Positions 58,101-64,000 of a DNA stretch of 64,000 nucleotides are shown in pieces. Under the pieces are notes generated by a model. That model was not told the origin of the DNA, made no database searches, and saw nothing but the letters and a program-made list of their open reading frames with translations. The translations under genes and the position numbers were made by a program. Position 1 is the first letter of the stretch; every line of letters begins with the position of its first letter. This stretch comes from Acheta domesticus (taxonomy: Eukaryota; Arthropoda; Insecta; Orthoptera; Gryllidae). Location: NCBI GenBank assembly GCA_031308135.1, contig JAHLJT010009419.1, positions 180,142,739 to 180,206,738 of the forward strand, given 5' to 3'.

Positions 58101-59299
58101 AAGCGTAACTTCCGTTGCACTCCTTTATATCTTGACGTCATTTCTACTTGACCTTTTACTGGAATGATGTTTCCCTGATAAGATTTTAACTTTGCGTTGT
58201 TACTTGCACATCTCGGTGCGCCTAACTGCTGGTATGTTGTTAGATTTATTATATTCACTGTAGCCCCTGTGTCGATCTGGAACTCAATATATCTTCCCAA
58301 TATTTCCAATTGTAATTTCATCTTTGTTTCCTCCGACGGATTTAAAATTAGGTTGACTGTCTGTATTTGGTCTATTTCCATTTCTTCCGACCTATTGTTG
58401 CCATCTTTCACACTCTTTGGTTTCTGTCGCTGTGTGACTGTCGCCAGTTTTTTCTTTAAGCAAACACTTTGAATATGTCCTATCTTTTTACAGAATCTAC
58501 ATATTGCTTCCTTAAACCAACACTGACTGCGTTTATGGTTCTTCTCACAACCCGGGCATGATTTTAACTTCTTTTCAGCTCGTTCTTTCCCCATTGTAGT
58601 CACCTTGCTGACTTCTTCTGTTGTATTCATCTGCGTTTCCAGATTTTCCGACATTTCATATGTTGTGGCAATCTTCATTACTTCTTCCAATGCTGGGTCT
58701 TCTACTCGAATTGCCTCCATACGCACTTTATTTATCGGGGTATGTAATATCACCATATCTCGTATCATACTACTTGCATAGGAATTTGCACAATCCCTTT
58801 TTTCGCACTTAAACTTACATGATTTCGCTAGACCTTTTAGCTCAGCTACCCATTCTGCGTGTGTCTGACCTGGTTTCAATTTCGTTTGAAAAAACTTATA
58901 TCTTGAGGTCACGACATGCACTCTCTTTTCGAAATGATCGGCCAGCTTTTGTTTCAATTCACTGAATGTTAATGTTTTTGGATCCTCCGGACATATCTTC
59001 TTTATAGTTACGTAGATATCTTCTCCTACACACGACAACAATTGGGCACGCCGCTGGGCTTCATCTGTCACCTGATGTGCTTCTAAATGCTGTTCAAAAC
59101 GTTCTATATAAATCGTCCAGTCTTCTTGATCTTTCCTAAACTGTGGAAATACTGGAACTTGTCGAACTTGTTGTTTCGATGTTTCTAACTGATTCATTAA
59201 CACCCTGATCATCTGTTCACTTTGTTCACGTTGTATCTTCATCTGTTCTTGATGCTGGCTTTGTAGCATTGCTATCACTTGTGCCATTTGTTCTGTCAT
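55043..59299 (-). CDS. gag-pol polyprotein of a Mag-like Ty3/Gypsy retrotransposon
   Basis: A single 1418-codon frame without stops or frameshifts encodes capsid, protease, reverse transcriptase, RNase H and integrase. Gag has a Gln-rich N-terminus (residues 1-45). Two zinc knuckles follow at 248-260 (CX2CX3HX4C) and 267-280 (CX2CX4HX4C). Protease has DTGA at 343-346. Reverse transcriptase has D564 in KIDLSEAY and FLDD at 624-627. RNase H has D773, E815, D840 and D888 as candidate active residues. Integrase has H1004/H1007/C1037/C1040 for zinc binding and D1067, D1121 and E1157 (D35E spacing). A C-terminal GDKVYI...RRHENQ region lies at 1231-1276. The start ATG is 78 bases inside the 5' LTR, the first in the leader. 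Fusion of gag and pol in one frame means no frameshift is needed. The last 48 residues come from the 3' LTR, which is unusual. No env is present. Confidence 0.96.
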   Translation of the reverse strand: MTEQMAQVIAMLQSQHQEQMKIQREQSEQMIRVLMNQLETSKQQVRQVPVFPQFRKDQEDWTIYIERFEQHLEAHQVTDEAQRRAQLLSCVGEDIYVTIKKICPEDPKTLTFSELKQKLADHFEKRVHVVTSRYKFFQTKLKPGQTHAEWVAELKGLAKSCKFKCEKRDCANSYASSMIRDMVILHTPINKVRMEAIRVEDPALEEVMKIATTYEMSENLETQMNTTEEVSKVTTMGKERAEKKLKSCPGCEKNHKRSQCWFKEAICRFCKKIGHIQSVCLKKKLATVTQRQKPKSVKDGNNRSEEMEIDQIQTVNLILNPSEETKMKLQLEILGRYIEFQIDTGATVNIINLTTYQQLGAPRCASNNAKLKSYQGNIIPVKGQVEMTSRYKGVQRKLRFVVVNRHDVQNIFGMEGINAFGFTLEDNVMSVQNLNKYEEMEDICHEFPEVFAEGLGHCTNYKAHITMKENCQPKFCKARPVPFNLQEQVKEELQRWVDEGVLKPVNASEWATPLVIIKKPNGKLRLCGDFKVTLNPQMLIDHYPMPKPEEIFSKLQGEYFTKIDLSEAYLQLELDEQSKEIMVINTNNGLYQFQRLPYGIASSPAIFQRFLQQITEKVPNCANFLDDIIVTGKTEEVHKQNLRRLLQLLKDNGLRCNLKKCEFFKTSINYLGHIVDKQGVRPTKENIEAITRMPAPQDVKQLSSFLGKVAYYSKFIKNRAMITAPLDQLRKKNVKFIWSTKCENAFQNFKRQLVKATTLTHYSPGQPLLLATDASETGIGAVISTITPDGVEVPIAFASKTLSNSQRNYGQIEREALSIIYGVKKFHQYLYGAKFTLITDHKPLTSLFSPRKGISERTGKKLKRWAIFLSDYDFEIIYRSTSHHGNADALSRLPAGPDESFDQLEEVCAHIDLENSDTLLRLPLDAKRIAQVTRKDKLLIQVSGYLNKGWPTRKLKHSSEELNQFLLKKNELSMQEGVLLYTCEDNVRVVIPKTLQAEVLKLLHVGHWGITRTKTIARRYVYWPGMSKDIENLIRSCHICRQNQASPPKHFSGWPKAEKPWERVHIDYAGPFFESMWLVVTDAFSQYPYVCETRTTTTEATIQLLTKVFVIEGLPQLLVSDNGAQFTSHLFEKFCKENGIQHLRTAPFHPQSNGGAERFVRTFKSTMIKAMADGVPKDKALQQLLVTYRATPIGQEKKSPAETLHGRQPRTLLALLVPTKRPKRIENTKFQVGDKVYIKSFKVYPKWIPAIIRESIGYKMYLVQSENGMTRRHENQITKRWNTHRVDDTPQRSNIPFYFQPATMHKTEPAVTHEAPAQSVTSPGDATGAGVRPEAELFSEPSSRDASPGPAPRRSRRNRGHPYAHNKAGRNVVSPQSEEQLGVTLHRSASGGAQPLPLPSPGGEGIKPRIGSDAPCYE
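55188..55201 (-). promoter_or_regulatory. Polypurine tract
   Basis: On the minus strand AAAGCGGGGAGGAA lies directly against the 3' LTR, where plus-strand DNA synthesis is primed. The gag-pol frame is translated through it, encoding N-K-A-G-R-N. Confidence 0.88.
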
Positions 59300-59362
59300 T
59301 GTTCTGTTGAGTCTTGGACTATGATCACCGCTTATTACTGTTCTTCACACGTCTTGTTCGTA

Positions 59363-59377
59363 AATCCTCGTCGCCAA
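59363..59377 (-). promoter_or_regulatory. Primer binding site, tRNA-Ser type
   Basis: Immediately inside the 5' LTR the minus strand reads TTGGCGACGAGGATT. TGGCGACGAGGAT complements the CCA-ending 3' terminus of animal serine tRNAs of the GCU type (from memory of that tRNA's 3' end). Serine tRNA priming is known for Mag-type elements. The match is about 13 bases and then diverges. Confidence 0.75.
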
Positions 59378-59888
59378 TGTAGTGATTGCGGGATCAGGTT
59401 TAGTCAAAAACATAAGTCTAAAAATACTTTTAATGTTTCACTTCACATCTCAACAAAAAGAAACACAACCAAAATTGTTCTCAGGGCAGCGTCCTTGCCC
59501 CAATGCTAAACTTGATAAGCCGGCGGCATAGGCAGCCGACTGACTTGCTGATAACGGCTGTTATCTCGGGCGGTTGCAGTGGTGCGTCGTGGCTGCGGTA
59601 GTAGCAGCCGCGGAACCCTTGACAGACGGGAGCAATGTCCTGCGGGAGGTACCGCCTGCGAACCCGCGTTCCGTCCAGGAGCCGTGTCTCCCGGGTCGAT
59701 CCTTCTCGGCACTCGTACACGTATGTCGCGCTGGGTAGAGAGTTCATTCGTAACAGGGCGCGTCGCTGCCGATTCGGGGTTTTATCCCCTCGCCGCCTGG
59801 TGAGGGGAGGGGAAGGGGTTGTGCCCCTCCACTAGCGGAGCGGTGGAGCGTCACCCCAAGCTGCTCCTCTGATTGGGGGGATACCACA
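59378..59888 (-). repeat. 5' LTR
   Basis: 511 bp, the same sequence as the 3' LTR. It carries the transcription start for the element. Because the LTRs agree, a copy of the terminal gag-pol codons is also present here but without an upstream frame of its own. Confidence 0.95.
59780..59786 (-). promoter_or_regulatory. Putative TATA-like element in the LTR
   Basis: On the minus strand GATAAAA sits inside the near-palindrome GGGGATAAAACCCC, about 100 bases into the LTR. It is the only TATA-like motif before the GC-rich part, so a transcription start about 30 bases downstream (near 59750) is plausible. The same site in the 3' LTR lies within the gag-pol coding sequence. Confidence 0.4.
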
Positions 59889-59893
59889 CTTTC

Positions 59894-60640
59894 AATAAAT
59901 ACTTTACCTTGATAGTATTGTAGTAATGTCACACTGATCTGAAGTATTTTTTTGGTGAATTTCCAGTGTGTGAGTAATAAGTACAACTTGAAACCAATAT
60001 GAATTCTTTCACACTCAGAGCAAGATGTTATTATTCAATTTTTAGCGAAAAAAATGGGTAGTGAAAAAAAAGAAGACAAAAAAATCGTAATTTCTTCCTA
60101 ACTGTAAAAAATCTCGAAACACAGATGCGTCACAGTAGTTTCGAACTAAATTAAACTATATAAATAAATACAATTCGTAGTGATTTGCACATTTTGTTAC
60201 AACTGTAACAAATTACTCAATAATGGTTTATGATATCTGAAGTACGAAAGGTAGTCTTCCGCTCTAAAAGCTCAAAAACAGCAACGCAGCTGATGACAAT
60301 AGAAGAGAGATACTAGTAAATTTTGTAATAATAAAGTTTTCCATTGTTGTATTACATAATTGTAAATAGTCTCCTTGGCCCAAAAGAGAAAGAAAGGTCT
60401 ATTAATAAAAAAATTCTTCGCCGTCCAAAGCCTTACATCATTTACTGTCTTTCAACCGCGAGGCTTTTTTGACTGTGACCCAGGCCCGAGTGCTATCTAG
60501 GTAAAAGTGTGGTAGTGCACTACCAAGAAAGCCAACGACCCGCTCGTATCACCGAAAACGTTTTGCGAAACGCTACGTAAGAAAACCCTTCTCGCGGTTA
60601 CCCAAACCCTAATAAGCGTGCTATAATTCCCAAAGGTTGA
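59894..60640. other. AT-rich non-coding stretch right of the retrotransposon
   Basis: No feature recognised. Confidence 0.45.
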
Positions 60641-60895
60641 GAACCATCGTGGCTGATCCTGTTGAAATTGGCGAGTGGCCGGCGCAGCTCCCATGCGCGG
60701 CCGGCGCGTGCGGCGCCCGCCGCGTGACGCAACGGGGAACAATGGGCGATCGCCGGCGCGCGCTCATCACAAGGTGCCCGCCGCCACGCCCACGGCGGCA
60801 GCCTCCGCTTTCCCTCAAAGGCCGCGAGGCGACGCGAGGCGCTGCCGGCGGCAGGTGCAGGGAACGCCAGGCGGAGGAGGCAGCTTGTAAATACA
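60641..60895. other. CpG-rich island
   Basis: About 250 bases of strongly CpG-rich DNA (CGCGGCCGGCGCGTGCGGCG near 60698) in AT-rich surroundings. Frames are open on both strands through composition. It could be a promoter region, but no TATA, initiator or exon is convincing. Confidence 0.35.
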
Positions 60896-60918
60896 GGGTA
60901 TAACAAACAGGGTAATAC

Positions 60919-62104
60919 AAAAATACTTTTGAAGTTCAATGTTTATTGTTCTTAATTTTCTTCTTTTCATTTTTGTTTTCCTTCGCATTTACTATTAAAC
61001 TATATTTACAAGCGAGATCTCGGACGTCCGGGTGACGCCTGCTATTTCAGCCAATCATACTCGGCCCTCCCTCATCCATTTTATATACCCGAGCGCGGAC
61101 TACACCAGCGCAGACCAAGCTTGAAGAAGACCGCGAAATGATGGTCGAAACGTCGGCTACACAGCCTGCCACGCGGCGTCACCCGGACAACCAACATCTC
61201 AACTCTGGTCGCGGAACATCTCAACTCTGGTCGCACCTATATAGGGTGTCCGGGGAGAAAACGTCGAAACCTCGAAAATAAGCTCTTAAGACAATTCTAA
61301 ACATATTTTGTCTAATAAACTACGTGGATATTCCAAACGCTTGGGCCACAATAAGCACTCAAAAGTTGGTTTGAAAAATTGATTTATAGGCCAAAATTTG
61401 CGTTATAGAAGCATAGAAACATTGCAGAAACATATAAATTCATTATTATTTACAAAATAAATGAATATATTTGTTCAGAAAGGAAAATTAAGCCAGAAAT
61501 AAAAAAGCACCCAATTTACAGAATTCAATATATTTTTTTTATTTATCGCTTAATTTTTCTGTCTGAGCAAAAATATTCATTTTTTTTGTAAATAATAAAC
61601 GATTTACATGTTTTTGGAGTGTTTCTATGCTTCCATAATGCAACTTTTTGTCTAGAAATCATTTTTTCAAAACAATTTTTGAATGCGCATTGTGGCCCAA
61701 CTATTCGGAATATCCACGTAGTTTATTAGACGAAATATGCTCAGAATTGTCTTAAGAGCTTATTTTCGAAGTTTCGACGTTTCCTCCCCGGACACCCTAT
61801 ATAGGCTTCCGCGACCAGAGTTGAGATGTTGGTTGCCCGGGTGACGCCGCGTGCCAGGCTGTGTAGCCGACGTTTCGACCATCATTTCGTGGTCTTCTTC
61901 AAGCTTGGTCTGCGCTGGTGTAGTCCGCCCTCGGGTATATAAAATGGATGAGGGGGGCCGAGTATGATTGGCTAAAATAGCAGGCGTCACCCGGACAACC
62001 GTGATCTCGCTTGTAAAAAGTAGTTTAAGAGTAAATGCGAATGAAAACAAAAATTAAAAGAAGAAAATTAAGAACAATAAACATTGAACTTCAAAAGTAT
62101 TTTT
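60919..62104. mobile_element. Foldback element with ~320-bp arms, interrupted at its centre
   Basis: The left arm (60919-61241, starting AAAAATACTTTTGAAGTTCA) and right arm (61800-62104, ending with its complement) are inverted copies with roughly 5% difference by eye. Each arm contains GGGTATATAAAATGG (TATA-like, pointing outward), GTCACCCGG blocks, and the hairpin motif GAAGACC...GGTCGAAACGTCGG. The left arm has a 23-bp duplication, GGAACATCTCAACTCTGGTC plus three bases, near its inner end. The centre holds a separate palindromic MITE. No protein is encoded. Confidence 0.82.
61242..61799. mobile_element. Palindromic TA-flanked MITE, copy 3 (full length)
   Basis: A 558-bp member of the family at 18410-18966, with ends TAGGGTGTCCGGGGAG and its complement, and TA on both sides. 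Both arms are complete and pair with roughly 85% identity by eye. It lies exactly between the arms of the larger foldback element. Confidence 0.85.
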
Positions 62105-62339
62105 CCAAAGTTTCAATACTTGTTTAAACTAAAGTGCGCCCAAAGAAGCCTTGGAAATAGTTTTATTTAGGATTAAGTAGTCTGTTTAAGTTACATCGCC
62201 CTCCCATTGTTCCATAAGCCTCATCGGCTGGAATTAAGAATATGTAAGCCTCGAAATTGAATAAATTCCCGCCTTTCCAGGACAAGTGGTGAGGGGAAAA
62301 TTGAAGGGGAAAAAAAGGGGGCAGCGATGCGGCCCGTGG
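62105..62339. other. Short non-coding spacer
   Basis: No feature recognised. Confidence 0.4.
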
Positions 62340-63410
62340 CGGTTGCGGCAAAGGGGAGCGGTGGTGGTTATGATGGTTGTGATGGTGGTGATGGTAATGG
62401 CGAGGGCTATGGCGGGAGCGGTGGCAGGGGCAGGGGGGTGTCTGGTTCTGGCGGTGGCTGTGTGGGGCGGTAGAGGACGCGATAGCGATGGTGGGGCCGG
62501 GGTGGGGGCGGGGGCGGCGACGGGGATGGTGGTGGTGGTGATGGTGGTGGTAATGGCGAAGGCAGCGGCGGTGACGGGGTATGGGGCAGGGTGGTGACTG
62601 GTGTTGGCGGTGGCAATGGCGGTGGCGGTAGTGGACACGGTAGCGATGGAGTGACCGGGTGCGAGGGCGACGGCGGTGGCGGTGGCGACGGGGGCGGTGG
62701 CGACGGGGGCGGTGGCGACGGGGGCGGTGGCGAGGGGGGCGGTGGCGACGGGGGCGGTGGTGACGGGGGCGGGGGCGACGGGGGCGGTGGCGACGGAGGC
62801 GGTGGCGACGGGGGCGGTGGCGACGGGGGCGGTGGCGACGGGGGCGGTGGCGAGGGGGGCGGTGGCGACGGGGGCGGTGGTGACGGGGGCGGGGGCGACG
62901 GGGGCGGTGGCGACGGAGGCGGTGGCGACGGGGGCGGTGGCGACGGGGGCGGTGGCGACGGGGGCGGTGGCGAGGGGGGCGGTGGCGACGGGGGCGGTGG
63001 CGACGGGGGCGGTGGTGACGGGGGCGGGGGCGACGGGGGCGTTGGCGACGGAGGCGGTGGCGACGGGGGCGGTGGCGACGGGGGCGGTGGCGACGGGGGC
63101 GGTGGCGACGGGGGCGGTGGCGACGGGGGCGGGGGCGACGGGGGCGGTGGCGACGGGGGCGGGGGCGACGGGGGCGGTGGTGACGGGGGCGGGGGCGGCC
63201 GCGGTAGCGATGGAGGGACCGGGGACGGGTGCGACGGCGGTGCCAGCGGCGGTGGCGGTGACGGACGCGGTAGCGATGATGGGATCAGGGGCGTGGGCTC
63301 GGCAGGGACAGGGACGCTGGCGGGGGCGGGGGCGGAGGTGGTGCGTTTGGCTGTGGCTACAGTGGTGGCAGTGACGCTTGCGGTAGCTCGATTGGTGGCG
63401 GTGGTGCTCA
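62340..63410 (+). repeat. G-rich 15-bp minisatellite with 120-bp higher-order period
   Basis: The core (62670-63195) consists of about 35 units of GGTGGCGACGGGGGC and variants. A variant unit containing GAGGGGGGC occurs at 62731, 62851 and 62971, exactly 120 bp (eight units) apart. The TGACGGGGGCGGGGGCGACG pair and GACGGAGGC variants follow it in order each time. The third round has one extra unit. Flanks (62340-62670, 63195-63410) are looser GGTGGTGATGG/GGCAGTGGCGG sequence. Long frames (up to 428 codons, for example Ala-Pro-Val or Pro-Pro-Ser repeats) exist because 15 is a multiple of three. They are not annotated as genes. Confidence 0.93.
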
Positions 63411-63499
63411 CGTCGATGTCGGCGACGTTGGCGGCCAAGGTGATGGTAGTGTCGGCGGCAACAACGACAGTAGCAATGAAGGTTCACTTTTCGCGATAG

Positions 63500-64000
63500 A
63501 AACATCGTTAATCGATTCAACCACGCGTTACACTCGCAGTTCGATCTCTGGTATCGACTTAACCTACTAGCGGATATTATTTTAAATATTCGTTGGACAT
63601 TGTATCAGTCCCTTTGAAACGATGGTTCTTATTGAAATACATATTATTACAGCATTTGAAATTAAACGGACCTGACGTCTAAACGTAGCGTAGAAAGGAA
63701 TCTTGATTTGTTAATAATAACCATACATGACTACATTTTTACTTTATCGTAAACGCATTATAAAGTATTAAAGCCAGAAAAAAGTGACAATTTCGACAGA
63801 AAAATTTGGCTTTTCGGTCGCTGGTATCGAAAAAGATTTTTTTCTTGCTACTAAATGTAGTAAATTATTTTCTCGTGGTGTAATGTAAATAGATTCCACG
63901 TTTCTCATACAGAAAAGCTGGTACTTAGATTTTACTGCTTGCGTAACCTAAATACTTGTGTTCGAGTCCCAGAAGGGGATTTTTTGAGCGTTGTAAATGT
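63500..64000. other. AT-rich non-coding end of window
   Basis: No gene seen. TGTAGTAAATTATTTTCTCG near 63857 weakly resembles sequence just upstream of repeat C copy 3 (41847), so another decayed copy may start here and run off the window. Confidence 0.4.

Larger units (their letters stand above)
54672..59893 (-). mobile_element. Complete Ty3/Gypsy LTR retrotransposon, Mag-like lineage
   Basis: A 5212-bp element (54677-59888) is flanked by the 5-bp duplication CTTTC (54672-54676 and 59889-59893). It has 511-bp LTRs beginning TG and ending CA, a tRNA-Ser-type primer site, one gag-pol frame and a polypurine tract. There is no envelope frame. Lineage is inferred from the paired CCHC knuckles separated by a W-F-K-x-A-x-C linker, the tRNA-Ser primer and the integrase C-terminal region, all as in Mag/SURL-type elements. 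The two LTRs appear identical base for base, so the insertion is very young. All parts needed for retrotransposition seem present. Confidence 0.95.

Noticed and set aside
59744..59986. Small frame spanning the right LTR end
   Set aside because: It combines flanking DNA with the LTR copy of the gag-pol C-terminus and has no independent support.
62234..63520. 428-codon Ala-Pro-Val and 343-codon Pro-Pro-Ser minus-strand frames
   Set aside because: A 15-bp repeat keeps all frames open. Extensin- or antifreeze-like appearance is a by-product of the unit.
1..64000. CRISPR arrays, operons, bacterial-type mobile systems
   Set aside because: No direct-repeat/spacer arrays, ribosome binding sites or dense coding; the sequence is eukaryotic in character.

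Overview
The window looks like eukaryotic, most likely arthropod (insect-type) nuclear DNA. It is AT-rich and non-coding for most of its length and dense in transposable elements. These include a Ty3/Gypsy element of the Mag type, Jockey/I-type LINE fragments, tRNA-derived SINEs, hAT MITEs and TA-flanked palindromic MITEs. There are many simple repeats. I see no bacterial-style gene organisation, no rRNA, no convincing functional tRNA gene, no CRISPR array and no host gene that can be defended. Species and order cannot be named from the sequence alone.

The one intact protein-coding gene is the gag-pol of an LTR retrotransposon on the minus strand (55043-59299, 1418 codons). The element is complete. 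It has two 511-bp LTRs (54677-55187 and 59378-59888) that I read as identical, a 5-bp target duplication CTTTC on both sides, a tRNA-Ser-type primer binding site and a polypurine tract. Its reading frame runs through the polypurine tract and 145 bp into the 3' LTR. It is probably a very recent insertion and may still be mobile.

Layout. 1-16 kb: AT-rich DNA with one SINE-A copy (4.85-5.36 kb), a repeat with 34-bp inverted ends (5.5-5.8 kb) and microsatellites. 16-24 kb: hAT MITE copy 1, palindromic MITE copy 1, a SINE-B copy, and a frameshifted Jockey LINE tail at 23.9-24.4 kb. 24.6-31 kb: three tandem-repeat blocks, the last lying inside a SINE-A copy that also carries a hAT insertion, followed by another SINE-A copy. 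31-42 kb: an I/Jockey-type LINE 3' end, a foldback array, SINE-B inserted into SINE-A, hAT MITE copy 2, an inverted-repeat element and a half-copy of the palindromic MITE. 42-54 kb: a cluster of SINE-A copies in both orientations, a repeat present twice (44.5 and 50.8 kb) and two more LINE tails. 54.6-59.9 kb: the LTR retrotransposon. 60.6-63.5 kb: a CpG-rich segment, a palindrome nested in a palindrome, and a 15-bp G-rich minisatellite with a 120-bp higher-order period.

The elements relate to one another as layers of insertion. At least three nested insertions can be read directly: hAT in SINE-A, SINE-B in SINE-A, and palindromic MITE in a foldback element. One SINE carries a 3' tail resembling the 3' end of the LINE at 32.6 kb, the usual sign of a SINE that borrows a LINE's machinery. 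Long open frames in the GC-rich minisatellites result from repeat periods divisible by three and are not called as genes.
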